From: JAAYYM01 sp964631375
GTDB taxonomy: Bacteria; Bacillota; Clostridia; Lachnospirales; Lachnospiraceae
Assembly (NCBI GenBank): GCA_964631375.1
Contig: CAZVYQ010000007.1
Location: forward strand, 1 to 64,000
Reading direction: 5' to 3'
DNA length: 64,000 nt
In this document: in pieces, positions 43,627-53,057 of the stretch
Layout of the letters: each line of letters opens with the position of its first letter
Numbering within the stretch: position 1 is the first letter of the stretch
The notes under the pieces: model-generated
Databases searched by the model: none
What the model was told of the DNA's origin: nothing
The model's input: only the letters and a program-made list of their open reading frames with translations
Made by a program: the position numbers and the translations under genes

Positions 43627-44346
43627 ATGCAATTTGAAGACTTGAAGATTAAAGTATTTGCAGACGGTGCAGATATTGAAGGGATGAAAGAGGAATACAA
43701 AAAAGGTTTTGTGACCGGGTTTACCACAAATCCTACTCTGATGAAAAAAGCAGGCGTTAAGGATTATGTGACCTTTGCAAAAGAGGTTGTGAAGGAGATT
43801 CCCAATCTCCCGATTTCACTTGAAGTATTTGCAGATGATTTTGAGACAATGGAACAGGAAGCAAAAGTCATTGCTGCTCTTGGAGAGAATGTATACATCA
43901 AGATTCCGATTACTAATTCCAAGGGAGAATCAAGCATTCCATTGATTAAGAAACTGTCAGCCAAGGGATATCAGTTGAATGTAACAGCAATTATGACACT
44001 TGATCAGGTTCGGGCAACAGTCGATGCATTTGCAGACGGAACCAAGAATGTAGTTTCTGTATTTGCAGGACGAGTACTGGATACCGGAGTAGATGCAATG
44101 CCTCTGATGAAAGAAACAGCAGCCATCTGCAAGACGAAACCGGGAACAGAATCACTCTGGGCAAGCTGTCGTGAGGTATACAATATCATTCAGGCAGATC
44201 AATGTGGTGTGGATATCATTACTGTTACCAATGCGATTTTAGCAAAACTGCCGATGCTGGGCAAGGATTTAACAAAACTATCGCTTGAAACTGTTCAGAT
44301 GTTTGTAAACGATGGAAAGAGTCTTGGGTTCTCGATCTTGTCTTAA
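43627..44346 (+). CDS. Transaldolase / fructose-6-phosphate aldolase-like protein
   Basis: 239 residues from ATG 43627, preceded by GGAGG at 43614-43618; the ATG at 43612 overlaps that site. A class I aldolase barrel of the short transaldolase family with FADGAD at 11-16, TTNPTL at 33-38, the Schiff-base lysine Lys92 in NVYIKIPIT, NVTAIMTLDQV near 118 and VSVFAGRVLDTGVDA near 140. Short forms act as transaldolases or as fructose-6-phosphate aldolases. Transaldolase activity would form sedoheptulose 7-phosphate, the substrate of the GmhA encoded 18 bases upstream. That context makes a precursor-supply role likely. A terminator follows. Confidence 0.87.
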   Translation: MQFEDLKIKVFADGADIEGMKEEYKKGFVTGFTTNPTLMKKAGVKDYVTFAKEVVKEIPNLPISLEVFADDFETMEQEAKVIAALGENVYIKIPITNSKGESSIPLIKKLSAKGYQLNVTAIMTLDQVRATVDAFADGTKNVVSVFAGRVLDTGVDAMPLMKETAAICKTKPGTESLWASCREVYNIIQADQCGVDIITVTNAILAKLPMLGKDLTKLSLETVQMFVNDGKSLGFSILS

Positions 44347-44368
44347 TGAGTTGAGTGATTAGATAAAT

Positions 44369-44406
44369 GGAGTGGAAGTGTAACTTTGAGCTTACCACTC
44401 CTTTTT
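44369..44406 (+). terminator. Terminator of the heptose operon
   Basis: GGAGTGG (44369-44375) pairs with CCACTCC (44395-44401), with an inner AAG/CTT extension, and is followed by TTTTT. It separates the transaldolase from the ABC transporter genes. Confidence 0.75.
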
Positions 44407-44486
44407 ACTATATAAAATTTCATGCCGTAATAATCCACAGAGATCATACGCAGAGTTTTACAGGGAGAAGTGGAGGATATGTTATT

Positions 44487-45191
44487 ATGAGTGCTTTTGT
44501 TGAACTAAAGGATGTCAGAAAGACCTATCAAATGGGAGAGATCGTGATCCATGCAGTAGATGGAATTGATTTTGAGATTACGAAGGGTGAGTTTGTAGTC
44601 ATTGTAGGTCCATCCGGAGCAGGTAAGACGACGGTCTTGAATATCTTGGGTGGAATGGATACCTGTACGAGTGGCTCCATCATTGTAGATGGATCTGTGA
44701 TCAGTGATTACACCAAAAGACAACTGACAACTTATCGCCGTGATGATATTGGTTTTGTGTTTCAATTCTACAATCTGGTTCAAAATCTGACGGCACTGGA
44801 AAATGTAGAATTGGCATTACAGATCAGCAAGAATCCGTTGGATGCAGAAATGGTTTTGAGAGAGGTGGGGCTGGAAGATCGAATGGGGAATTTCCCTGCA
44901 CAACTATCGGGTGGAGAACAACAGCGAGTTGCGATTGCCAGAGCACTTGCCAAGAATCCGAAGCTGCTGCTCTGCGACGAACCGACAGGTGCACTGGATT
45001 ATAGTACAGGTAAATCAATCTTAAAACTTTTACAGGATACATGCCGTGAGAAGGGAATGACAGTGATCGTCATCACACATAACTCTGCCATCGCACCGAT
45101 TGCTGACAGGATGATTAAGGTTAAAAACGGTAAGGTTAGTTCTGTAACACTCAATGAGCATCCGGTATCGATTGATACAATTGAATGGTAA
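44487..45191 (+). CDS. ABC transporter ATP-binding protein, MacB/LolD-type
   Basis: 234-residue ATPase from ATG 44487, with GGAGG at 44472-44476; upstream in-frame codons run into the terminator. All motifs are intact: Walker A GPSGAGKTT at 41-49, signature LSGGEQQR at 140-147, Walker B LLLCDEPTGALD after it and the H-loop VITHNSAI. The conserved GALD-x-x-T segment places it with MacB/LolD/FtsE-like ATPases that drive FtsX-fold permeases by mechanotransmission and not by classical translocation. The permease gene begins six bases later. Typical roles are export of peptides or lipoproteins, or resistance. Confidence 0.93.
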   Translation: MSAFVELKDVRKTYQMGEIVIHAVDGIDFEITKGEFVVIVGPSGAGKTTVLNILGGMDTCTSGSIIVDGSVISDYTKRQLTTYRRDDIGFVFQFYNLVQNLTALENVELALQISKNPLDAEMVLREVGLEDRMGNFPAQLSGGEQQRVAIARALAKNPKLLLCDEPTGALDYSTGKSILKLLQDTCREKGMTVIVITHNSAIAPIADRMIKVKNGKVSSVTLNEHPVSIDTIEW

Positions 45192-45197
45192 GGATTT

Positions 45198-47833
45198 ATG
45201 AAGAAAAAAGCACTTCGAAAAGATTTTTATATGGAGATCAAAAAAAGCCTGAATCGATTTTTTTCTATATTTCTAATCGTTGCTCTTGGTGTGGCTTTTT
45301 TTTCAGGTGTTCGTGCGACGCAACCGGATATGCAGATGTCTGCCGATGCATTCTATGATCAGAGTATGCTCATGGACATCCGTGTATTGAGTGAGCTTGG
45401 TATGACAGAGGGAGATCTCGAAGCTATCTCACAAATAAGAGGTGTGAAGCACGTCATGCCCTCTTTTTCACAGGATGTGTTGTGTGACACAGATTCATCA
45501 CAACTGGTAGTGAAGTTAATGTCTGTTCCGGATAAACTGAATCTGATTAGCATACGAGAGGGAAGACTACCGGAGCAATCAGGTGAATGTCTGGCAGATC
45601 ATGAATTCATAGCATCAACAGGTTATCAAATCGGTGACAGCTTTACTGTGAAATCAGGCACAGAGGATGCGACAGAGGATATTTTAAATCAGAATACCTA
45701 CACAATCGTAGGTATTGGAAGTACTTCTTATTATTTGTCCTTTGAACGTGGGAGCAGCCCAATTGGGAGTGGCGATGTAGACAGTTTTTTGATTCTGGTG
45801 CCGGAGGATTTTAATCAGGAGGTCTATTCAGAACTTTATATATCGGTTCAAGGGGCTGATGCACTGCTCAGTTATTCAGATGAATATGATGATCTGATCG
45901 AGAAGGTTACGGATCAGATAGAAGCGATTGCTGATGTACGCTGTGAGATTCGATATCAGGATGTAGTGACAGAGGCAAATGATAAGATAGCGGACGGCGA
46001 AGCTGAGATTGCAGATGGTGAACGTAAGGTGGCGGATGCAGAGCAGGAACTACAGGATGCTGACAGGATCGGTGCCATTGGAGAAGTATTTCCGCTGATT
46101 TTTTTCCTGGTAGCCGCACTTGTGTCGTTGACTACAATGACCAGAATGGTGGAGGAGGAACGTACGCAGATCGGGACTCTGAAGGCACTCGGGTACAGCA
46201 ATCTGAGTATCGCAGCAAAGTATCTGGTCTACGCACTTTCGGCAAGTCTTTTTGGAAGCCTGTTTGGACTTGTAGTTGGACAGAAGGTTTTACCACCTAC
46301 GATCATCAGTGCCTATGCTATATTATATGATAACCTGCCGGTCGTCGTGGCTCCTTTGAACTTAAAGTATTCCGTTACTTCAACCGTTGCAGCGGTGTTG
46401 TGTACGACGTTGGCAACATTACTTGCCTGTTATAAGGAACTATTGGCATCGCCTGCAGTTTTGNNNNNNNNNNNNNNNNNNNNNNNNNNNNNNNNNNNNN
46501 NNNNNNNNNNNNNNNNNNNNNNNNNNNNNNNNNNNNNNNNNNNNNNNNNNNNNNNNNNNNNNNGTTGGCAACATTACTTGCCTGTTATAAGGAACTATTG
46601 GCATCGCCTGCAGTTTTGATGCGACCTGTCGCTCCAAAAGCAGGAAAACGAGTATTGCTGGAACGTGTGACTATTATATGGAAGCATTTGAATTTTACTC
46701 AAAAGTCAACGATACGTAATCTGATCCGATATCGTAAGAGATTTTTCATGACGGTGTTTGGAATCGGAGGCTGTATGGCACTGCTATTGGTTGGATTCGG
46801 ACTCAAGGATTCAATCAATGCGATTGGGCAACTTCAGTTTGGTGTGGTTCGTTTTTATGATGCCGAGATTACCATTGAGGAAGATGCTACCGATGTTGAA
46901 AAGGAAGAACTGTATCGAACACTTTTATCTGATAGCAGAGTAGAGGAGCAGATGTATGGAAAGCAGCTTGCCGTAGATATCAGAGCCAATAACACAACGA
47001 AAAGCGGATATCTGGTCATACCGGAAAACAAGGAGACAATCAGTGACTTCATTACTCTTCGTGATCGCGTTACACATGAACCCTATTCCATGGATGATGA
47101 AGGTGTTGTGATTACAGAGAAACTGGCAACACTTCTAAAGGTCAAGAAGGGTGATACCATTACCTTAAAGGAAGACGAAACCTCAGATATTCAAGTAGCA
47201 GTATCTGAAATAACGGAAAATTACTATATGCATTATATCTATATGAGCCAGTCTTTATATGAAAAGCTGTATCACCAACCGATTGCATATAATCAGATTT
47301 TCATGAATAATGTCAAAAACGATGAAGTAACTGAGACTGCTATGGGAACAGATTACATGGAGATGGATTCAGTTGCAGGAATCAAATTTTACAGAGGTAT
47401 GGCAGAACGGATTCACGATATGCTGAAAAGTATGGATACCATCATTTGGGTTTTGGTAGTTTCTGCTGCCATGTTAGCTTTTGTTGTACTATATAATTTG
47501 AATAATATCAATGTGAATGAGCGTAAACGAGAGCTTGCAACACTCAAGGTGCTGGGCTTCTATGACGGTGAGGTCAGCAGCTATGTCAATCGTGAAAACG
47601 TGATATTAACAGTACTGGGAGCGGCGGTTGGACTCCTTCTTGGACTTATCATGCATCATTTTGTCATCATAACCGCAGAGATCGATCTGATGATGTTTGG
47701 ACGCGATATCAATCCGATCAGCTATGTTTACAGCATTTTTCTCACCTTTGCTTTTTCAATTATTGTGAACTTCGTCATGTTCTTTAAGCTTCGCAGAATT
47801 GATATGATAGAATCCCTGAAAAGTGTAGAATAG
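45198..47833 (+). CDS. FtsX-like ABC permease, split in the assembly by an artificial gap
   Basis: One gene interrupted by 100 N at 46464-46563. The 55 bases before the N run (46409-46463) are repeated exactly after it (46564-46618). Removing the N run and one copy joins bases 45198-46463 to 46619-47833 in frame, giving 826 residues without a stop. The protein has a first helix (about 18-38), a large extracytoplasmic domain, a short charged helix (ADGEAEIADGERKVADAEQE near 263-282), an FtsX domain of three helices (about 295-415), then a second helix near 465, another soluble domain and a last FtsX domain to the end. It pairs with the ATPase at 44487. The charged helix is much shorter than the long coiled coil common in this family. 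Confidence 0.85.
46464..46563. other. Assembly gap of 100 N with identical 55-bp flanks
   Basis: The N run is exactly 100 bases, a conventional placeholder for unknown length. Both flanks carry the same 55 bases, starting GTTGGCAACATTACTTGCCT. The simplest reading is that two contigs overlap by 55 bases and were scaffolded without merging, so the true gap is probably absent. Confidence 0.9.
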
Positions 47834-47902
47834 GCGAATTTTCGGCAATTCTTAACAAAAAATAAAATAAATATGAAATAGTGAAATTGTTGGGAATATC
47901 AC

Positions 47903-47931
47903 TTGACAAAGAAAAAGTCGAGTGGTATTTT
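47903..47931 (+). promoter_or_regulatory. Vegetative promoter of the hrcA operon
   Basis: Perfect TTGACA (47903-47908), a 17-base spacer and TATTTT (47926-47931). Transcription would start about 47938, just before the CIRCE element, so HrcA binding would block it. Confidence 0.75.
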
Positions 47932-47943
47932 ATTGGTAGAGTG

Positions 47944-47970
47944 TTAGCACTCTACTCGAGCGAGTGCTAA
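47944..47970. promoter_or_regulatory. CIRCE operator (HrcA binding site)
   Basis: TTAGCACTC-N9-GAGTGCTAA, a perfect match to the CIRCE consensus. It lies between the promoter and hrcA and marks negative autoregulation of the heat-shock operon. Confidence 0.97.
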
Positions 47971-47992
47971 CAAACATAAAGGATGTGAAGGA

Positions 47993-49051
47993 ATGGCAGA
48001 TCTCGGAATTGAAATGAAGCTGGATGAGAGGAAGAAGAATATTTTATTTGCCATCATCCGAAACTATTTGGAAACAGGAGAACCGGTTGGCTCCAGAACG
48101 ATTTCCAAGTATGAGGGCTTAAATTTAAGCTCGGCAACCATCCGAAATGAAATGGCAGATCTCGAGGAACTTGGTTATATCATGCAGCCGCATACGTCAG
48201 CGGGACGTATTCCATCCGACAAAGGGTATCGATTTTATGTAGATGCCATGATGGAGGATAAGGAGCAGGAAGTCAATGAAATGAAGGAAGTGCTGTTAGA
48301 GAAAGCAGATAAGATGGAAAGCCTTCTCAAGCAGGTAGCAAAGGTACTGGCAACCAATACGAATTATGCAACCATGATTTCTTCGCCGCAGTATCATCAC
48401 AGTAAACTGAAGTTTACACAGCTGTCCAGAGTCAGTGAAAATCAGATTCTTGCAGTTATAGTAGTTGAGGGTAACATCATCAAAAATGAAATGATTACGG
48501 TTGAAGAACCACTGGATGATGAAACACTGCTGAAGTTGAATATTTTATTAAACAGCAATTTAAACGGTTTGAGCATCGATGAGATTAATCTCGGTATCAT
48601 ATCAAAGATGAAAGAACAGGCAGGAATACACAGTGATCTGGTAGGCAGTGTGATTGATGCCGTCGGAGATGCAATCAAGGCAGACGAGGATCTTGAAATC
48701 TACACGAGTGGAACCAACAATATATTTAAATATCCTGAACTTTCGGATAATCAAAGAGCCAGCGAGATCATCTCGGCATTTGAAGAAAAGATTCAGTTGA
48801 CTGATTTGGTACATGAGACTCTTGCAAAACAAGAAGGCGAAGGTAATAAAGGAATACAGGTATACATCGGAAGTGAAACACCAATTCAAAATATGAAGGA
48901 CTGTTCAGTTGTAACGGCAACCTATGAATTAGAGGAAGGTGTACAGGGAACGATAGGAATTATCGGACCGAAGAGAATGGACTATGACAAGGTAGTTTCA
49001 ACACTCAAATCACTGACGAATCAATTGGATACATTATATAAGAAGACATGA
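47993..49051 (+). CDS. hrcA: Heat-inducible transcription repressor HrcA
   Basis: 352-residue repressor that binds CIRCE and needs GroEL to fold, so it is released when chaperones are titrated. The N-terminal winged helix (about 8-75) has ERKKNILFAIIRNYLETGEP and SSATIRNEMADLEELGYI, and GRIPSDKGYRFYVD follows. A GAF-like dimerisation domain and an inserted segment make up the rest. A CIRCE element 22 bases upstream shows autoregulation. It heads hrcA-grpE-dnaK-dnaJ, the standard Firmicute order. Confidence 0.97.
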   Translation: MADLGIEMKLDERKKNILFAIIRNYLETGEPVGSRTISKYEGLNLSSATIRNEMADLEELGYIMQPHTSAGRIPSDKGYRFYVDAMMEDKEQEVNEMKEVLLEKADKMESLLKQVAKVLATNTNYATMISSPQYHHSKLKFTQLSRVSENQILAVIVVEGNIIKNEMITVEEPLDDETLLKLNILLNSNLNGLSIDEINLGIISKMKEQAGIHSDLVGSVIDAVGDAIKADEDLEIYTSGTNNIFKYPELSDNQRASEIISAFEEKIQLTDLVHETLAKQEGEGNKGIQVYIGSETPIQNMKDCSVVTATYELEEGVQGTIGIIGPKRMDYDKVVSTLKSLTNQLDTLYKKT

Positions 49052-49083
49052 CGGATAGAGTCATACGAAAGGAGACATAGAAA

Positions 49084-49746
49084 GTGTCAGAAAAGAAACA
49101 GGATGTGGCAGAGGACATGGCAGAAGATATATTAAAGGAACCATCTGCAGATGAAGTCGATAAAGAGCAGAAAGATGCCAACAAGGTAGATGAAACTCAG
49201 ACAGATGAGGACGTGTCTGAGAAAACAGAAGACGAAGCGGCAGAGGCTCAAACAGCCGATATGCCGGAAGAGAAAAGCAAGAAAACGTTTCGGAAGAAAG
49301 ACAAGAAGGACAAAAAGGACGAAAAGATCGAGGAATTGACGGATCAGGTTAAGCGTCAGATGGCGGAGTTTGATAACTTTCGTAAACGATCCGAAAAAGA
49401 AAAATCAGCGATGTATGAAATCGGTGCAAAAAGCGTGATCGAAAAGATACTTCCGATCGTAGATAACTTTGAACGCGGTTTGCAGTCGATGTCCGAAGAG
49501 GATGCGGGAACTCCTTTCGCGGAAGGCATGCAGATGATTTATAAGCAGTTAATGACCAGTCTGGAACAAATCGGTGTTACACCGATCGAGGCGGTCGGAG
49601 AAGAATTCAATCCCGATTTACACAATGCAGTGATGCAGGTGGAGAGTGAAGAATTCGAAAGCGGAGTTGTGGCACAGGAACTGCAAAAGGGATATAAATA
49701 CAGAGACTCCGTAGTAAGACACAGTATGGTTGGAGTAGTACAATAA
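49084..49746 (+). CDS. grpE: Nucleotide exchange factor GrpE
   Basis: 220 residues starting at GTG, with AAAGGAG about ten bases upstream. A long acidic, Lys/Glu/Asp-rich N-terminal tail (1-80), a coiled-coil dimer stalk (about 80-125, with QMAEFDNFRKRSEKEKSA), and the beta domain near 165-220 (EEFNPDLHNAVMQVES, then YRDSVVRHSMVGVV). GrpE releases ADP from DnaK and acts as a thermosensor. The tail is longer than in many homologues. It is cotranscribed with hrcA and dnaK. Confidence 0.96.
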   Translation: MSEKKQDVAEDMAEDILKEPSADEVDKEQKDANKVDETQTDEDVSEKTEDEAAEAQTADMPEEKSKKTFRKKDKKDKKDEKIEELTDQVKRQMAEFDNFRKRSEKEKSAMYEIGAKSVIEKILPIVDNFERGLQSMSEEDAGTPFAEGMQMIYKQLMTSLEQIGVTPIEAVGEEFNPDLHNAVMQVESEEFESGVVAQELQKGYKYRDSVVRHSMVGVVQ

Positions 49747-49769
49747 ATTTATCTTAGGAGGACAAGAAA

Positions 49770-51665
49770 ATGGGCAAGATTATAGGAATTGACTTAGGAA
49801 CAACAAACAGCTGCGTGGCTGTTATGGAAGGTGGTAAACCTACCGTTATCGCAAATACAGAAGGAGCAAGAACAACACCGTCAGTCGTAGCGTTTACAAA
49901 GACAGGTGAGAGACTGGTAGGCGAGCCTGCAAAACGTCAGGCAGTCACCAACTCAGAAAAGACCATTTCTTCTATTAAGAGAGATATGGGTACTGATAAG
50001 AGAAGACAGATAGATGAAAAGAAGTATTCACCACAGGAAATCTCAGCAATGATTCTACAGAAACTGAAAGCAGATGCAGAGAGCTATCTCGGTGAGAAGG
50101 TTACAGAGGCAGTCATCACAGTTCCCGCATACTTTAATGATGCACAGCGTCAGGCAACCAAGGATGCAGGTAAGATTGCAGGTCTTGATGTAAAGCGAAT
50201 CATCAATGAGCCTACAGCAGCAGCACTTGCATATGGTCTGGATAATGAGAAAGAGCAAAAGATCATGGTTTACGATTTAGGCGGTGGTACATTTGATGTA
50301 TCCATCATTGAGATCGGTGAGGGCGTTATCGAGGTTCTTGCAACTTCAGGTGATAACAGACTCGGTGGAGATGATTTTGACCAGAAGGTTACAGATTACA
50401 TGCTGGCTGAATTCAAGAAAAATGAGGGTGTAGATCTGTCAAATGATAAGATGGCACTTCAGAGATTAAAGGAAGCAGCAGAGAAAGCTAAGAAAGAGTT
50501 GTCATCAGCAACAACAACCAATATTAACTTACCGTTTATCACAGCAACTGCTGAGGGACCAAAGCATTTCGATATGAACCTCACACGTGCGAAATTTGAT
50601 GAATTGACACATGATCTCGTTGAGAGAACGACTGTACCTGTTCAGAATGCCCTCAGAGATGCAGGAATATCAGCATCAGAATTGGGTCAGGTATTATTGG
50701 TAGGTGGTTCTACACGTGTACCTGCAGTACAGGATAAGGTAAAACAGTTGACAGGCAAGGAGCCTGCAAAATCATTAAATCCCGATGAGTGTGTTGCACT
50801 TGGTGCTTCCATCCAGGGCGGTAAGCTTGCAGGAGATGCAGGTGCGGGTGAAATCCTTCTGCTTGATGTCACTCCGTTGTCACTGTCAATCGAGACTATG
50901 GGTGGTGTTGCAACCAGATTGATTGAAAGAAATACAACCATTCCTACAAAGAAGAGCCAGATCTTCTCAACAGCAGCAGATAACCAGACTGCAGTTGACA
51001 TCAATGTTGTACAGGGTGAGAGACAGTTTGCTAAGGATAATAAATCACTCGGACAGTTCAGATTGGACGGAATCCCTCCGGCAAGACGTGGAGTACCTCA
51101 GATCGAAGTTACATTTGATATTGATGCAAATGGTATTGTAAATGTAACTGCACAGGATAAGGGAACAGGTAAGGAACAGCATATTACGATTACAGCAGGT
51201 TCTAACATGTCTGATAGTGATATTGATAAGGCAGTTAAGGAAGCAGCTGAGTTTGAAGCACAGGATAAGAAGCGTAAAGAGGCAATTGATGCAAGAAATG
51301 ATGCAGATGCATTTGTATTCCAGACTGAGAAAGCAATGGAAGAGGTCGGAGATAAGATCGATGCAAATGATAAGACAGCAGTGGAAGCAGATCTTGCAGC
51401 ATTGAAAGAGCTTCTTGCAAAGTCTGAAAATGCTGATGCTATGACAGAGGATCAGGTTGTCGATATGAAAGCAGCACAGGAGAAATTAATGCAGAGTGCT
51501 CAGAAGCTGTTCAGTAAGGTTTATGAGCAGGCAGGCGGAGCAGGTGCAGCAGGTGCTGGCCCGGATATGAGTGGATTTACAGGTGCAGGTCCTGATGCAG
51601 CAGGTGCACAGGATGCAGGCTTTAATACCGATGATGTTGTTGACGGAGATTATAAAGAAGTATAG
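49770..51665 (+). CDS. dnaK: Molecular chaperone DnaK (Hsp70)
   Basis: 631-residue Hsp70 of normal length. The ATPase domain begins IIGIDLGTTNSCVAVMEGG, carries VITVPAYFNDAQRQATKDAG near 112 and YDLGGGTFDVSIIEIG near 166, and has the interdomain linker in LLLDVTPLSLSIETMGG near 366-382. The substrate-binding domain and helical lid follow, ending in a Gly/Ala-rich tail and the acidic motif near the C-terminus. AGGAGG precedes the ATG. The call is certain. Confidence 0.99.
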   Translation: MGKIIGIDLGTTNSCVAVMEGGKPTVIANTEGARTTPSVVAFTKTGERLVGEPAKRQAVTNSEKTISSIKRDMGTDKRRQIDEKKYSPQEISAMILQKLKADAESYLGEKVTEAVITVPAYFNDAQRQATKDAGKIAGLDVKRIINEPTAAALAYGLDNEKEQKIMVYDLGGGTFDVSIIEIGEGVIEVLATSGDNRLGGDDFDQKVTDYMLAEFKKNEGVDLSNDKMALQRLKEAAEKAKKELSSATTTNINLPFITATAEGPKHFDMNLTRAKFDELTHDLVERTTVPVQNALRDAGISASELGQVLLVGGSTRVPAVQDKVKQLTGKEPAKSLNPDECVALGASIQGGKLAGDAGAGEILLLDVTPLSLSIETMGGVATRLIERNTTIPTKKSQIFSTAADNQTAVDINVVQGERQFAKDNKSLGQFRLDGIPPARRGVPQIEVTFDIDANGIVNVTAQDKGTGKEQHITITAGSNMSDSDIDKAVKEAAEFEAQDKKRKEAIDARNDADAFVFQTEKAMEEVGDKIDANDKTAVEADLAALKELLAKSENADAMTEDQVVDMKAAQEKLMQSAQKLFSKVYEQAGGAGAAGAGPDMSGFTGAGPDAAGAQDAGFNTDDVVDGDYKEV

Positions 51666-51685
51666 TATTATGATGCCTGGGTAGA

Positions 51686-51745
51686 AAGGTCATGTGTTTC
51701 ATGCTTACATGAATATACATGACCTTGAAGCCCGATTAGGCTTCA
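51686..51745 (+). other. Paired stem-loops between dnaK and dnaJ
   Basis: AAGGTCATGT (51686-51695) pairs with ACATGACCTT (51717-51726), with a further TTCATG/CATGAA stem inside. Directly after it TGAAGCC (51726-51732) pairs with GGCTTCA (51739-51745). No T-tract follows, so these are likely RNA processing or stability elements, or partial attenuators, that could lower DnaJ relative to DnaK. Confidence 0.6.
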
Positions 51746-51775
51746 CATAGACATGGTTATGGAAGGATAACGAAG

Positions 51776-52981
51776 ATGGCAGATACAAAAAGAGATTACT
51801 ACGAGGTTCTGGGCGTTGACAAAGGTGCCGATGAAGCGACGATCAAAAAAGCATATAGAGGTCTGGCTAAGAAATATCATCCGGACATGAATCCCGGAAA
51901 TGCAGAGGCTGAAAAGAAATTTAAGGAAGCATCCGAAGCATATGCCGTACTGAGTGATCCTGAAAAGAAGAGACAGTATGACCAGTTCGGTCATGCGGCA
52001 TTTGAGAACGGTGGAGCAGGCGGTTTTGGTGGCTTTGACTTCAATGGAGCTGATTTCGGAGATATTTTTGGAGATATTTTCGGTGATCTGTTTGGCGGCA
52101 GTCGTTCCCGTTCAGGCGGCAGGGCAAGCAATGGCCCAATGAAAGGGGCAAATTTACGTGCCAGCGTTCGCATTACATTTGAAGAGGCAGTATTTGGTGT
52201 TGATAAGGAGATAGAATTAACACTGAAGGATACCTGCAATACTTGTCACGGCAATGGAGCAAAGCCCGGAACAAGTCCGGAAAACTGTACGAAATGCGGT
52301 GGTAAGGGACAGGTAGTCTATACATCACAGTCTCTGTTCGGAATGGTTAGAAATGTTCAGACCTGTCCGGACTGTGGCGGTACTGGCAAGGTGGTTAAGG
52401 ATAAATGCCCTGATTGTCGTGGAACAGGATATATTGCAAATCGTAAGAAGATACAGGTATCCATCCCGGCAGGTATTGATAACGGACAGAGCGTTCGTAT
52501 CAGAGACAAGGGTGAGCCGGGTATGAATGGAGGACCGCGCGGAGATCTGCTTGTTGAGGTGGTTATTTCCAGACACCCGATCTTCCAGAGACAGGACGTG
52601 AATATTTTCTCGACCGCTCCGATTACCTTTGCACAGGCTGCACTTGGCGGTGAGATTATGATCGATACAGTGGATGGAAAGGTTATATATGAAGTGAAGC
52701 CCGGTACGACTACGGATACGAAGGTGAGACTAAAGGGCAAAGGTGTTCCTTCTCTTCATAGAAAGGATCTTCGAGGAGACCATTATGTGACATTGGTTGT
52801 TCAGGTACCAAATCATCTGACCGGGGAAGCAAAGGAGTTATTGAAGCAGTTTGACGCTGTAACCGGTGATTCCCTGCATACAGTAGAAAAGGCATCCAAC
52901 AAGGCATCCAATGGCTCAAAAGAGACCGGGGAGACTACCGACGGTGCTGATAAAAAGAAAAAGGGCTTTTGGAATAAATAA
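51776..52981 (+). CDS. dnaJ: Co-chaperone DnaJ (Hsp40, class I)
   Basis: 401 residues. The J domain (about 5-72) has the HPD motif in KKYHPDMNPG. A Gly/Phe region (about 78-120) is followed by a zinc domain with four repeats CNTCHGNG, CTKCGGKG, CPDCGGTG and CPDCRGTG, and two beta-barrel substrate domains. The tail from about 360 is Ser/Lys/Asp-rich and longer than usual. DnaJ delivers clients to DnaK and stimulates its ATPase. It is the last gene of the heat-shock operon, 110 bases after dnaK. Confidence 0.98.
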   Translation: MADTKRDYYEVLGVDKGADEATIKKAYRGLAKKYHPDMNPGNAEAEKKFKEASEAYAVLSDPEKKRQYDQFGHAAFENGGAGGFGGFDFNGADFGDIFGDIFGDLFGGSRSRSGGRASNGPMKGANLRASVRITFEEAVFGVDKEIELTLKDTCNTCHGNGAKPGTSPENCTKCGGKGQVVYTSQSLFGMVRNVQTCPDCGGTGKVVKDKCPDCRGTGYIANRKKIQVSIPAGIDNGQSVRIRDKGEPGMNGGPRGDLLVEVVISRHPIFQRQDVNIFSTAPITFAQAALGGEIMIDTVDGKVIYEVKPGTTTDTKVRLKGKGVPSLHRKDLRGDHYVTLVVQVPNHLTGEAKELLKQFDAVTGDSLHTVEKASNKASNGSKETGETTDGADKKKKGFWNK

Positions 52982-52994
52982 TACATGAAAGTGA

Positions 52995-53023
52995 TTGAAA
53001 AACATATCATAATTCGCTATATT
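52995..53023 (+). promoter_or_regulatory. Promoter of the ECF transporter operon
   Basis: TTGAAA (52995-53000), a 17-base spacer and TATATT (53018-53023). The hairpin at 53026-53057 starts three bases after the -10 box, so it spans the expected start point. Confidence 0.55.
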
Positions 53024-53025
53024 AT

Positions 53026-53057
53026 AAGAGTGGGTAATGCATAGCATACTCACTCTT
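53026..53057 (+). promoter_or_regulatory. Hairpin/operator candidate at the start of the ECF transcript
   Basis: AAGAGTGGGTA (53026-53036) pairs with TACTCACTCTT (53047-53057) around a ten-base loop, with one G-T pair. It could be a repressor site at the start point, the first hairpin of the leader, or the dnaJ terminator, though no T-tract follows. It is too small for a known vitamin riboswitch. Confidence 0.5.

Noticed and set aside
14372..44346. Horizontally acquired island with mobile genes
   Set aside because: No transposase, integrase, tRNA or flanking direct repeat was seen, and base composition looks like the neighbours by eye.
46387..46637. Apparent frameshift or separate small genes around the N run
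   Set aside because: Explained by 100 N (not a multiple of three) plus a duplicated 55 bases; the joined sequence is in frame.
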